The notes under the pieces were generated by a model that had not been told where the DNA came from, made no database searches, and worked only from the letters and a program-made list of their open reading frames with translations. A stretch of 64,000 nt of DNA. Source: Polytrichum commune (taxonomy: Eukaryota > Streptophyta > Polytrichopsida > Polytrichales > Polytrichaceae). The position numbers and the translations under genes were made by a program. The stretch lies in assembly GCA_950295325.1 (NCBI GenBank), contig OX485804.1, positions 2,420,001-2,484,000 of the forward strand. Direction: 5' to 3'. Shown piece after piece: positions 33,975 through 46,617 of the stretch; position 1 is the first letter of the stretch; each line of letters starts with the position of its first letter.

Positions 33975-36614
33975 GGTAACTCATTCATGGAAGGTTGACG
34001 ACACAAATGTTATTTCATAGCATGATCTAGTAAAAAGAAAAGAAAAGAAAGTTGAGTTGAGTTGACTTCTAGAAAAGTACACAAACCCCAAATTTAGTTT
34101 AATGAGAGTTAACATGAATTGGCCCTCAAACTATAGGGTCTTGATCCATGATGGTAGCTTTTACCTAGACATAACAAAACCCATCATCCATGACATAATC
34201 TCAAGTTGTGTGTCTTCTTTGAAATTGATGGGCCAAGGATTTTTGGCAACCATGTAGTTTGTAGGTGTAAAAATGGGGAGCCCTCATGGCTATTTTCAAA
34301 ACCATGTTTGACTCCCATAGTTAATATCAAAGAACTCTCATGAATCTAGTGAACATAAATTGGGATACATCAATCACAAACTCACCAAGGATAGGTTTTT
34401 ATTATGAAACAAACATCCACTCGACCCCTTCATACGATCACTGCAAACTCTAAGCCATTCATGTGCCACATGATTAAGATAGAAGCACCCAATTCTGTCA
34501 AAGACCCAATTCCGTCAACGCTTACTTCATCATGAACGAGAAATTTATTATTCTAATAACTAAAAATCAACTTGTTGGTTGAAAGAGGCAAAATGTCAAT
34601 GAACAACATTGTCCACTTTGGAGCACCTATACGACCACGAAGGGTCAAATGAAGTTCATGACTTCAATCATTTCTATAGAAGTAGACATGCTCTTATTCA
34701 AGTGATCTTAACATCGTTGAGCTCATAAAATAATTGCTCATTCATATAACACATTGGATAATGTGTTTGAGTTTAGTAACAGACCGTAGTTGTTCAAAGT
34801 CTCTATAATACCTTAACATGCTTAATTCATGTTTGAGTAAATAAAGGCACATTCTCAAAATTTGGACGTCTTGGTTGCTTCAATTCTAGGGGTGGATCCG
34901 TCCATATGTTTCTAAATTACCTAAATTTCATGGGAGACATGTAAATCCTCAATGTTGCTTGAATGACAAGCTATTAAAATATGATGAAAATCAAAATATC
35001 TATTTCGGATGTTAAATTTACATAAGTAACTTCTACGTAATGAAAATATCTTCAAAATAATGTGAAAATTATATCATAATCAACCTTGCACATTCTATTG
35101 AAGGATCTTACGAACCATGATGTAATTTTAATCTTGAACTTAGTCCAATTTTACTGAAATCTAAGTTTTTTAGACGTTACCACAACTCCTCAGCCACCCC
35201 TCCCCTCCCCTCCCTAGCCCCACCAAGTCACAGGCTGGAGCGAACCAACCCATACAGTGGTTCCTTGAAGATAAGGGTTTAGGCATCCAACAAGGAACGA
35301 GTGTAGAGGTTGCTTCGCCCAAACCACCAAGTCACTGGCTCTACCAAGATGGTGGTCATGCAGGGATGGAGACGTGATCCGCCGTTGGCTCGAAAGCTAG
35401 GGCTCAAATTTCCCGTTTTAAATCCGGGCAGCCCGTTGGGTGCCAGGAATCATCCAATTTGTGGGATTTCATCCAGAATCAATGGGATTCACTTCACGGT
35501 TTTCATCCAGAAATCACCAATGTTCCCGCTGAGCTTCAAGCGCAGCTCAAATGGCACTCCACTTTGTGTAAGAGCTCCACTCCATCAATAAAGAAGAAAG
35601 TGGTCTCTCCTCCCCCTAGTCCCGCCTTCGCCCACACTCCTAAGCCCAATCGATGTGCATGCCACCTGGATCATTTTGGATGCATGACATGGTCAAGATG
35701 GCCTCGGATCCCTTCGACAACTTGATGGCCATGCTACCTTCATGATGGCATGCCACATCCCCCCCCATCATGTTGTCCCCTTGGCCCACTCCCCCGCCCC
35801 GTGATTGGTTCCTCCCCCACCCCCCCCCTTTACCCTTCACCCGCCGGAGTTAAGTTAGGTTAAGCTAAGCTAAGCCGCTAACCGGGCTTAACCCGTAAAC
35901 ACCTACGAGGACCTTGAGGGGTAAAGTAGAGCGTTTTCTAAGCTATGCTATAGAATTGTCATCTTCAAGGGTGTTTTGAGAGCTATGCTGATAATCCCAG
36001 TTAGTGGGTGTGGTAGTAATTATCGAAACACGCACAATTTTGAGGGTTGACATTAGTGAGGGCTGGAATTTTTACTGAGTGGTACTAAATTCATGTGTAT
36101 ATGTTCATTTACCATACATTTCAAGAACATTGGTGTGTGTTCTGTCTAAGGTGTTTGTAGAGTGCACGATTTGTTTTGGTGAGCTCAAAGAGGCTTCTTC
36201 TTCTTCTTCCTTTTAGTTGGCGTCACTCACTTTATGGGCATCTCCCAACACTAAGAATTTGAGGAGAGTTTGCATTGAGAGGTTCGGGTATTTTGACATT
36301 TTGGGCTCCCAAACCCCTAGATCTTACGATGGCACTACTTTCGCAACGTAAAGAAATCTAGCATCACCTTCACTAACTTCCCACACACACTAGTAGCTCA
36401 CCCTCACTAACTGTGATAGTCAGTGTAATACAAAATGGAACTTGTGAGGCACCAATAAATGGTCGCATCTATAAGATTGAAAAGGAAAAAATTTGAAAAT
36501 AATCATTGAATCTCTTATAATGAATTCATAAGTTGAAAACTCATAAATTTCACTATAATTACAAATGTCATTGTTTTTTCAGTATGAAAAACTTTATAAG
36601 AATGGTTGATATTG

Positions 36615-36648
<34 letters not shown>

Positions 36649-36935
36649 TGCCGGACTTGAATTCATATTAAATATAATACAAAGTGGTGGAAAGTTGCAA
36701 AGATACGATGATATTTAAGTGATCATATGATTAAAAATCCTTTTTAAATGTGAGCACTGCATGAGGTACATAGGACAATCATGCATGCAATTTCATGATC
36801 AAGCTTTTTGGATGTGATAGACGTTTTCTAACATTTATGTGTGAAAGAAAAACATGGCAAGAAAGCACTTAACTTTTTAGCAAGATCCGAGGATTGTTTA
36901 GACTGTGAACACAAAAATTGTTGTAAGTTAAGCAA
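33975..36935. other. Intergenic; possible retroelement fragment at 35.3-35.73 kb
   Basis: Two overlapping plus-strand frames (35,310-35,591 and 35,459-35,725) have protein-like composition, for instance WDFIQNQWDSLHGFHPEI, and may be a broken gag-like or host-derived sequence, but I cannot place them. C-rich runs lie near 35,759-35,766 and 35,815-35,828. A (TTC)n tract is near 36,198. The remainder shows nothing. Confidence 0.35.
36616..36648 (+). repeat. (GATA)n microsatellite
   Basis: About eight uninterrupted four-base units. GATA tracts of this length are usually variable between individuals. Confidence 0.9.
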
Positions 36936-37305
36936 AGGTAGATGTGCCTAATTCGGTTGCTTATCTTAACTAAATACTTGTATTTGAGCAATATATTCTT
37001 AGGTGTGGTTCCAATAATAGATACCAAAAAGACATGTGTGTTAGGAAAAATTGAATTATTGCTCAAACAACGATAACCTTTTTGGGTTCGATAGTCAACA
37101 TAATTGAGAGGGAAGGGGGGGGGGGGTGGGAGACCCATATGACCATGTAATGTAATGAGCACAAGACTCTTCACTTCGAAAACATTCATATGGGTTCCAA
37201 AAATTATGAGGAGAGTGACTACGGCCTTGATTTGGATTTGCTAACCATTTCATACAAATCGTGTGCTTCAGATCGTAAGAGAAGTGGGCTGGCCAGGGAA
37301 AAAGG
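36936..37305 (-). mobile_element. Reverse copy of the 44-46 kb TIR family
   Basis: GGTAGATGTGCCTAATTCGG, TTGTATTTGAGCAATAT, AGGTGTGGTTCC, ACATGTGTGTTAGGAAAAAT, GATAGTCAACATAATTGAGA, a 12-G run (37,115-37,126), GACCCATATGACCATGTAAT, CGAAAACATTCATATG and GAGAAGTGGGC follow the same order as 46,020-46,345. A (GAA)n run lies just after at 37,311-37,331. The G run sits where other copies have only a few G. Confidence 0.65.
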
Positions 37306-39544
37306 GAAAAGAAGAAGAAGAAGAAGAAGAAACCATGGAAGACTCATCTGCAATAGGCACTTTTAGAGTGGAGTTCGGGACTGTGGCTTATTGGTGTACA
37401 TACACACATACATTCACACCTAAAACTGGCACTGGAGTTCATTGGGAGAAGAACAGATATTTTGTATTGAGCTACTGTGTTGTGGAATGTAACGCGACTT
37501 CCAATAAATGCTATACTTCACGATCTTGCACCACAAACTTGTTTATGCTAGGGCTATGTGCAGCCAGTGCTACGTGCATGATGCACAAACATATGAATAA
37601 AATACTGGGTGGTTGGAATCTATGACTTGTTTTCAGTACAGTACTACTAAACCGAGGCTTATGACATTGAGCAATCAGATGCAAAAATATGGATTTAAAA
37701 AAAAACAAAAAAACAAACATTGTTTGCAGACTATACCCAAGCTCGGGGGAAAGCCAAGATGGGCCGTAGGAGGAAGATGGGTGCGCGGAGATTTGTGCTA
37801 TCTTGTAGTAAGCTTAGCATGCTCAGATCTGAACACACCCTTGGTGCCCGAGTGTTACTGATACCAGGGAATCTGTTCAATAGGAGACTAAGTTACAAGG
37901 GTTTCAACGTTAGCTTGTGGGCAGGAAGGCGGATGTAGATCTACATCTTTGATATACACTAGACTGCATGTAGTGATTTGTGAGGCATCGCTACCAAAGC
38001 TGTAGAGATGTTGTGAAGGAGTGCAAGAGAGAGAGAGAAAGAGCCTTGACGAAGCTGAGCAAGAGATTGTGGCAACCCAAGTGCATGTGATATGAGGGAG
38101 GTTTGTAGTGTTAACTTGGATGCAAGATAATCGAGAATTAGTGTAGTGTGTGACAATAACACAGTCAACTTGCAATAGTTACAATGACGACAATGTGACG
38201 CGTGCGAATGTGTGATTTGAGTTCTTTGGTGGATTATTTTAATGTCAAAACCTGGGATACGTGGGAGGTAGATGTGACAACAAGGATGGAGATGTAGGTT
38301 GAGCACAATTTTTTTCTAGGGTTTTGGGATATAAGAGAGGGAATGGCGTTATGGAGGTTAGGGTGTGGCAAAAGTCCGTTATGGTGGAGGATCTTGGTTT
38401 GATCCAATGTTGGAAGAGAAGAAGGGGAGGGCGTGGGATATCGGGTGTGACATCAAGGCATGACATTGAAATGTCGTATGTGGTGATAGAAGTCATGTTT
38501 GAAGCCTTCAAGCAAACACTGGGAGAAGATATAAACCCTTGGAAAACACAGTATGGTAAGATCTTTCCTTTGAATGCTCAAAACAAACTTAGTGGATTCT
38601 TAGTGACAAAAGATGTTTATTTATTATTCAAAGTCAACTCTCAGTAGCTACTTGTACATATTGCTTTCATGAAAGACCAACTTTTAATTGCAAAGTTCAT
38701 GGGTCCTAAGCCTCCTCCGTATGTGTTGGGAGTTTGGCTATAAATCCTAATTCAAGAATTGGAAAGGAGTTCTCTGACATTTTTGTAGAAACAAATATAA
38801 AGGATACTTCTTCCTTGCAAGTGATGAGAAAGACACATTACATAATACTCTAAAGTTGTCATATGATGTTGTCATAATTGAAATTGAAATGGGAAACTCG
38901 TATGCTCCAAGGTTGGGTACTAGGGTTCAACCATGATAACCCAAGCAATCTAGCTTGTCTCACTTGGGTATTGCTTACGAATTTGTCTTATAAACACCAC
39001 GATCATGCTTATTCCATTCTTGCAAACTCCACTAACCGTTGGTTTGAGGAAGCTTGTGCATGCACCCAAAAAAAAAAACACAACCACATGTGTTGCCACT
39101 AAAGGCTCCACCAAAGATGTTGTCATAGGGATGCGGTTGATGACTACACCACATGCGTTGCTACCAAACTCGATGAAAGGGTAGTTGCATGTAGTTGGCG
39201 TTCTATGGCAGAGAAAATAATGGTTGTGCTAATAGGAGAAATGATTGACTTAGACATGCATGTAACTAGACCCCAACTTTGACCTTGTTTCCCCATAGCA
39301 TGGTCCCTTGAGAAGTCAACGTGAACGAAGATGTTCCTAGAGGTTGACACCAAAGACCTAGTGGAGGCTGAGGATTATGGCAATAACTTGTAAGGAGGAT
39401 GTAGTGAAGGAGATGAAGAAGAATTGGGAGAGGAAAACGGGGTAGGTGATGAGACAAAAGTTTGATTCAAAGGTTAGAAATTACACTAGAAGCAAGAAGA
39501 TGGAACCACAAGCAACCACCGAAGCTAACAAGCTTCACACCTCC
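37306..39544. other. Intergenic, nothing firmly recognised
   Basis: Frames at 37,263-37,625 (120 codons, opening on the GAA tract) and 38,324-38,647 (107 codons) resemble nothing known. The stretch 39,090-39,470 leads directly into the repeat at 39,545 and may be part of the same retroelement. Confidence 0.4.
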
Positions 39545-39905
39545 AGGTAGCAACAAACCATGACTAAGAGGATGAAAGAGAGGGCCAAGCAAGGCAACCA
39601 AGCACACTGGAGCAAGGTTGAAAATTCAGAAATTCAAGACAACCATGAAGAAACCGAATGGAATGCACCGGGATGAAGGGGACAACATCCACAAAATTAG
39701 CTTCTGCCACAAAATTACAAAGAAGACATGATTAAATAAGGTACATTACCCGCGGTGATAGGTTAGACATGAGATTTAAGAAGATCTTATAGATTAACAC
39801 CATCATTTTAAAAGAACAAATTATGAGGATAAAATAAGAATTTAGTATGGACGATATAAAACTATTAGTTATCATACATTAAGTGGAAATTTTCGCCAAG
39901 ACAAC
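39545..39905 (+). repeat. Retroelement-like repeat, partner at the right edge of the window
   Basis: Shares with 63,690-63,998, in the same orientation, ACTAAGAGGATGAAAGAGAG, GGCCAAGCAAGGC, CCAAGCA, then ACAAATTATGAGGATAA and ATATAA.ACTA.T, ending at TTTTTGCCAA or TTTTCGCCAAG. One frame here reads TKRMKERAKQGNQAHWSKVE, a basic, protein-like stretch, so the repeat probably derives from coding sequence of a LINE or similar element. Confidence 0.55.
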
Positions 39906-40117
39906 CATTTTGAAGCCACCTCACCTATACCTTGAGGATTGGTAACTACCAATTATATTTAGTAAAGAGTAATGGTAAATTTACACTTGTACAAATTTGG
40001 AATATGTAGCCATCATAAAGATGAAAGCATAATTTTAGGTTTATAAATATCCAAAAAGCTTAACGATTGTAACCTTTTAAGAGAAGCTCTCATATAGGAA
40101 TGTTGGAGATGAAATAA

Positions 40118-40120
<3 letters not shown>

Positions 40121-40152
<32 letters not shown>
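40121..40152. repeat. (TA)n microsatellite
   Basis: About sixteen uninterrupted AT dinucleotides. Confidence 0.95.
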
Positions 40153-40155
<3 letters not shown>

Positions 40156-40589
40156 AAATGGAAAAATGTATATATAGGGAAATGTTTTTGGGAGACAATA
40201 CCTCTTTTCACATCAACGAAGTTACCTTAAGATTAAGCGTCAAAACAACACTTGAGCTTGCCTTGTATCTTCTTCCTTCGAGGCACTCTTTTGAAATATA
40301 CTTACAACACGGGTAGATCACTCTAAGGCATTTTTGTCCACCACGTGCGGCTGGGGGTTTTTTTGTTTTGGGGCTATTTACCTTCAAGGGTTGAATTAAA
40401 GCCTCCCTATAATTACTTAAATTTCAAAAATGGCCCATTTGTTTGCACCCTTCCATTACTTATATTGTCCAAGTCACTGCAATTTTTTGTACTCTATATT
40501 CCTTTTAAGTAATAAAAGCTAATCTACTTCCTAACGCAATTGACGAGTGTTGAGGGAAAGCATGGAAACAAAGAAGGGTGCAAACAGTA

Positions 40590-40690
40590 CTACCATTGCA
40601 AACATAGTTATGAAGAAAACACATAGGAGACCATAGCAAAGTAATATCATTGCAAACACTGTTATGATGAAAACACATAGGAGATGCCAA
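40590..40690 (+). repeat. Two-unit tandem repeat, ~57 bp
   Basis: CATTGCAAACATAGTTATGA and CATTGCAAACACTGTTATGA, each followed by an AAAACACATAGGAGA block, lie 57 bp apart. Confidence 0.75.
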
Positions 40691-41892
40691 CACAAATACC
40701 ATAGCGGTCATTGCAATGTCAGTGACCAAAACCACATAGCATAGTACAACGGGTTTACAATTTACAATTTAGGGTGGAGTCCACAATGTTACGGCGCGTT
40801 CCCTTTTCATCCATTTTTGGACAGATGAAAATCCCAATTATCATCCATCCCCGTGAGTCCTAAACCCATTTACATACCATACTAAACATACCTTCTAGGA
40901 TCCTTATCTTCAGCCCCTATATTAATTTTACAAAAAAATAATGGCCCACGTTTTATGTCCATCTAACTTACTTATAATGGGATTGTCTACATTTAATGGC
41001 CCCTTCATTATTTGGAATTCCTTTATAATTTTTATTTCAAATGATTTAAATCCTCTCTATATTATGCCGCACGTCGTTTTTAAAATGCACTAAGTGATCT
41101 ACCCGTGACTTACAATTACCTTATACTCAAGAGTGTTATCTCTTTCTTTCTCTCAAATACTTTGTAAGTTGTTGGATGTTGTGATACTTGAATGATTTGT
41201 CAATTGAGACATGTTGTAAGGCATTACGATGTATGTCTTAAAATTGCTTTAGGATTTATACGAATGATTTGACATTTATGTTCTTACGGAAATCGTGAAG
41301 TGAACTAAGAGTTTGACACTTTTTGGGAAATTTAATTAAGACCTCGAAGAGCTATTTTTTCATCAACAATTGATAATAATGATTAAAGTAACTTAGCTAA
41401 ATGTTATATGGATGGGACTTTAGGATATTGATATACCTCCAAGAGTTCGCTATCTCTAGTTACCATTACCAACAAGAAGGGATTTTTTACAAAACATACT
41501 TTGAGCGAGTAATGATCAATCTCTATAATGGTTCAGGAAAATTAAAGAATAATGGATGAATGAAAACAAAGTTAAAAGATTGAAAATCTACTAAAGGAGA
41601 ATTTAATTTGGGAAAAAGACAAAAACCAAATTGCATACAAAGGAAGATAGTGTGTTTCTCTAAGAAATGTACTAGCGAAAGGGTGAAGATAGATGCACGT
41701 AGTTTAAGCCATGAGGGCCAAACTAGGGTGATCTAAGATCATGCTAAGTAGTGTTAATATATGACGAAGAGAAAGACAGTAGAGAGTGGAGTAGTTGCCA
41801 CCATCTATGAGAGAGACCGAGGCCGAACAAAAGCACATCAACCATCATTGATTGAGAAATATCACTAAGAACTATCCGTTGTAGTAATATCA

Positions 41893-42310
41893 ATGGTAAA
41901 TAAGAAAACACCATGGAATGGCGGTATTCTAATGGAGTTTTTTTTAACAACTTTGGCATGTCATTGCTTTTACTCTCACAATATGATCACGAGGAACATA
42001 AAATATGATGCATTCTATGAAAGGGTAACAACATTTTTTAATCATCTTTATCCCATAGAAGAAGATATAAAGTCTCTTAACGATTGGCAATAAATATCTC
42101 CCTTCTTATGGTTAATTACAAAACATGCTAAGACTTTGCAACTCGTGCTCCAACATATGCTTAGTGAGGTTATTAATCTGGAATAGACCACATATTTTCT
42201 TCTTGGATTTATTTTAGACAACATTATCTTCATTCAAAAAATTGTCTAGTGGGCTAGAGTTTCTGAATAACACACAATAATTTCAAAAGTTGACTACTCT
42301 AAAGCTCCTC
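41893..42310 (+). pseudogene. Decayed LINE reverse-transcriptase fragment
   Basis: Read through stops, the frame of 42,190-42,307 gives FILDNIIFIQKIV, WARVSE and HTIISKVDYSKA. This is the pattern around RT motif A in plant LINEs (LDNI..Q..VEWA.. then LK-x-DY-x-KAYD). Upstream, 41,980-42,110 reads FYERVTTFFNHLYPIEEDI, like the linker between endonuclease and RT. The sequence ends shortly after the motif-A region and carries several stops. Confidence 0.5.
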
Positions 42311-43717
42311 TCTACCAGCCCATGGATGGTGTTCCACATGTATGGATGAATTTCCTCTAAAATGGTGCACGTCATTCAATAGGGTCCACCCATGACTTAA
42401 TGATAATTTATGAGATGTTATGCCACTCATGACATGTCATGGCCTCAAATAGAAGAATGTTTACATAACTTGACATTAAATACATGCACCCAGGGCTATA
42501 GACTAATGCTTGCTCAATATACAACTAAGATGCAACAAATAAATCAACATGAAATGAATTCATATGACATGCATTGGCCACCGGCTCAATGTCATGTGAG
42601 AAACTAGTGAGGCTTTCTAATTTGTTCATGAAACATTTAGAATTGAAATCAATTGGAAAAACATCATGTGCACATTGATTTAATAAATGCCTACAAATCA
42701 TATTGGCTTGAATAATACAATTGAAATCGGGAAAAATGGGAATATTGTAAAAAATTGTGCATCCTATTAGGGTTTAATTTTTAATCCATAACGTTGTTTA
42801 ATTTCTTTACAACAAAAATTCTAAGAAACCTGATTTTGTACCACCTTGAAACTGTGACTAGTATGATTGCAATCATGTTATGCTCTTCATATTGTCATTT
42901 ATTGTTATAATGTAGAGGGGCTCCAATAAGATCCTTAGAGAATTTAGAGGTGCAATCCACAATTATCTTTTGTTTGGCAAATGACAACTCACATGTATTA
43001 GAGTTAGTTGGAAGGAATATGGCATAAAGAAAAAAATATAATGGTGGGCTTGAAGTAGTTGACCAGAGGCAACCAAGTCCAACCTCTTATGTAAATGTAT
43101 TGTCAAGGCAATAGAACCAACTAAATTCAATCTCCAACTCATACTTAGATTCAGATTGGCAAGGTTCAACCCACAAATAGGAATGTGTTGAGGGAATCAT
43201 ATGGAATGGTGCACCAATAAGCAACATCAAAGTTTTTTTTAGATCGAAGGTTTGGAAACACATTACCAAAGCATGAAAGACTGCGCTAAAAGACACGACG
43301 TGCCAAGTTTTCTTACACACTCTCATTGAACTTCTTCACTCAACATTTGGTGGTCCATTGGCCTTGAACTTGTTGATAATGGTTTATCCTATGCTAGAGC
43401 CCATGAACTCTGCTCCAATGATATGTAATGTGTAGATGACATTTGAGATAGCGAGAACCGTACCTTCGTCTTATGGGACAAAACACAATATATTTGGGAA
43501 GTAAATAATTATTTGAGTATTAGATTCAAAATCACCCATGTAGGATAATATTTGGCGGAAGTTGAAGATTAACGTGGGCTCTTGAGAATTATTATGGCTT
43601 GCACTAAGGGTGAATTTCTATGTAGGTTGCTCACCCATCAAATTCTAGTGGGAATAAGGACAAACTCATTTAAATGTAGACGTAATTTGGTGGGGTATAA
43701 TTTGTACGTGCCAACTA
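42311..43717. other. Intergenic, nothing recognised
   Basis: No frame over about 80 codons, and no clear repeat. Confidence 0.45.
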
Positions 43718-44037
43718 CACTAAATATGATATTTAGTGTTTGATTATATTTAATGTTGTCATCACCCTACCATACTCAACACTAACTTCCAATTCCTTGA
43801 CAATTAGTGTTAGAAGATATCCTAGAATATATATGTTAGAATTATCCTTTTATCATTGTTATATATTTTTTCATATCCTTACCAACACTAAATTCAAACA
43901 TGTAACTTCCACATATTACCATAGTTGATGTTTAGTGTTTGAGTATACATTTAATGTTACTTACTTTCATAAGATTATTGACATTTATTGTATGTGTTCG
44001 TATTTAGTACATCAAACACTAAATATCATATTTAGTG
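43718..44037. mobile_element. TA-flanked MITE with palindromic CACTAAATAT ends, 320 bp
   Basis: Left end CACTAAATATGATATTTAGT continuing GTTTGAT; the right end is its reverse complement without mismatch for about 28 bp. TA flanks both sides (43,716-43,717; 44,038-44,039). The terminal repeat is itself a 21-bp near-palindrome (CACTAAATAT around one central base), so each end can fold on its own. No coding capacity. Motif remnants GACACTAAATA/TATTTAGTGTC recur at 8.39, 17.68 and 59.37 kb. The right end lies 70 bp from the large element at 44.1 kb. Confidence 0.75.
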
Positions 44038-44106
44038 TAGCTACTCTCATCTTTTTAAATTTGGACCCACCTACTAACCTCATCTTCCCTTATCATAAGT
44101 ACGCCT

Positions 44107-46617
44107 CATGAGACCATGCACAATCGCAATTTGGGCCATGAAAGCGTCCTAGGGAGATCGATGGTGGAGAGAGGAGGTAGGCATCCCCGGAGGCTCAAAA
44201 ACCAGCATGAAATAGACAAGGACTCCTAGGATCTCTAACAAAGATCGGTTGAGCCCACAGAGGGGGCTTCCTCTTGGACTAAAGGGGTAGGCCGGGGTTG
44301 CTCCCAACTACTTGGGTTCCACTTGAGCCGAACTCCCATGAGCTATGGGACTTAAATGGTTATATTTTCCAACTAGCTACTTCTCTTATGATACAAAACG
44401 TGCGGTTATCATTAGATGGTTAGCAATCAAGGGCGTAGTTTTTAGAGCTTGTATGAATATCTTGTTCGTTGTGAAAGTGACGATTCACGTGCTTGTTGAA
44501 TGGTCATATAGGTGATCTCAAGTATGTTGACTATTGTTTTAGAATGGCTATTACAATTTGAAACACACATTCCAATCTCTTTGAACACATGTTTTTTTGA
44601 TGATTGATCTTGGAGCCACACCAAACCATATACCACTCAAATATAGATGTCTTAATTATTGAAATGCGTGAAATTAGGCATGTCTACCTTATGTTAAGTT
44701 AAGTTGAGCGATCATGTGCAACCATTGGCTTATAAAGGGTATAGGAGGGATTTACAAAGAGATTTAACAATCATATCACAACATAATTAGACCATCAACT
44801 GAAGTAGATTTTACTTTTATGTTACTCAATATACAAGTTAAGCACAATAGCTCAAATGTAAAAACTATGTGAAAATGTTTCTGATGACATAAAGAGCTTG
44901 AGCTTAATGTTCTTATGGATATATTCAAAATCCAACATCTTGTATATTCTCATTGTTTTGTATCCAATTTTTGTTTGTTTTACAACGGAGGGCCCATGGA
45001 GGGTTTGGAAGCCTTTGATGTGGTCAAAGATTTAGAAGTAGAACTAAATAAGGTAATTGAGGATGATATCCTTGACGGCAAGAATATTGATAGAAATTAC
45101 AATATCTTTATAGATGAAGACATAGTTGAGGGTAATGTTCAAGAGCTCTGAGATCTTAGTAGTCTAAAAAGTCCTACTCATCCTCATCCTTCGGAATTTG
45201 TTTCACGTACGTTTTATATTTTTTCAAAGCGATCATACATACATGGTTTTATGTCTTCAACACAAAACCGAGGCCACTAGTGAGGGTATATTGAGTGCAT
45301 AACCATCATTTGTGAAACTCAATCCCTCATTTGTTGTTGCCCGCCAGAATGCATCACAAAAAATGAAGGCAATTAGAGAGTGGTCTACATGTAGTAGTGC
45401 ATAATAACCACAAGATTGTCTCATAAATTTTTTGGCATCTCTAACTTAGTTGTTTCTTTTCCTGAAGTGTGTGAGCATATTGTGGTGGAAGCTCACACAG
45501 TTCAAGTGCCACACCATGGGGATCAATGCTACCCATAATATTATCAATGCAAAGAGGTGGCTCATAGAATCTCCCCACCATAAAATCCCTCCACAAATAC
45601 ATTAGAAACTTGCCTTCAATGTTTAATGTGCTCTACAAAGAAACGTCATGGCAATAAAGCGGAATATATTTCACTTGAATGAGGTTATTCGTGTGCCTTC
45701 CAACCATCTTGATGAAAGAGTGAAAGACCTCATTTTTAGCTTAAGGTAAATATTTTTCCTATTCATTATATTCAATTTTAATATACCACCAAATAGATTA
45801 TGTAATTGATATGGGTAAATTATCAATTAATTTGAATATATTTTAATCCATATCCAAGATAACCTTACCTAATAAATATACTAGATTTGCTTGACACTAT
45901 AGTGACAATGTAGTCCAATTAAACTTCATTTAATTTAGACTTTGCATTCTTCAAATTGTGAGGGGCAGCCTTGTAAGCCCATGGTTGCAATTGGTCACTC
46001 AACTTTAACTTAACATAAGGTAGACATGCCTAATTCCAACATTTCAATAATTCAGACATCTATATTTGAATGATATGTGGTTTGGTGTGGTTCCCACAAA
46101 AACATAAAAAAACATGTGTTCAAAGAGATTGGAATGTGTGTTTGAAATTGTAGTAGCCATTTTAGATTAATAGTCAACATAATTGAGGGGACCTATATGA
46201 TCATTTAATGAGCACAAAAATCGTCACTTTGACAACGAACATGATATACATACGAGCTCAAAATCTATAAGGAAAGTCACTACGCCCTCGATTGCTAACA
46301 ATCTAATGCTAATCACGTGTTTTGTATTGTAGGAGAAGTAGGTAGTTGGAAAATGTAACAATTTAAGTCCCATAGCTCATGGGAGTTGGGCTCAAGTGAA
46401 ACCCAAGTAGCTAGGAGCAACCCCGGCCTACCCCTTTTAGTCTAGGGCAAGCCCCCTCTATGGGCTCAACTGAGCTTTGTTAGAGCTCTTGGGAACCCTT
46501 GTCTGTTTCATGTTGGTTTGTGAGCCTCCGTGGATGCCCACCTTCTCCTCTATTATTGATCTCCCTAAGACGTTTTCATGGCCCAAATCGTAGTTGCGCC
46601 TGGGCTCATGATGCATC
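44107..46617. mobile_element. ~2.5-kb transposon-like element with ~640-bp inverted arms
   Basis: 44,107-44,740 is the reverse complement, with scattered differences, of 45,967-46,617. Examples: AAAGGGGTAGGCCGGGGTTG at 44,281 and its complement at about 46,420-46,440; CTCCCATGAGCTATGGGACT at 44,334 and its complement near 46,370. Long arms flanking a 1.2-kb centre are typical of MULE-type or foldback transposons. The centre carries one acidic 78-codon frame (44,915-45,151; DVVKDLEVELNKVIEDDILD) of unknown function and no recognisable transposase. The terminal motif and target duplication could not be fixed. Single arms occur at 13.4, 24.2, 36.9 and 52.1 kb. Confidence 0.7.

Larger units (their letters stand above)
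39906..41892. other. Intergenic, simple and tandem repeats only
   Basis: Contains (TA)n at 40,121-40,152 and the small tandem repeat at 40,590-40,690. The rest is AT-rich, without a recognisable gene. Confidence 0.45.

Noticed and set aside
44915-45151. 78-codon acidic frame in the centre of the 44-46 kb element as a possible transposase
   Set aside because: Too short, with no DDE or zinc-finger motif; kept only as part of the element description.
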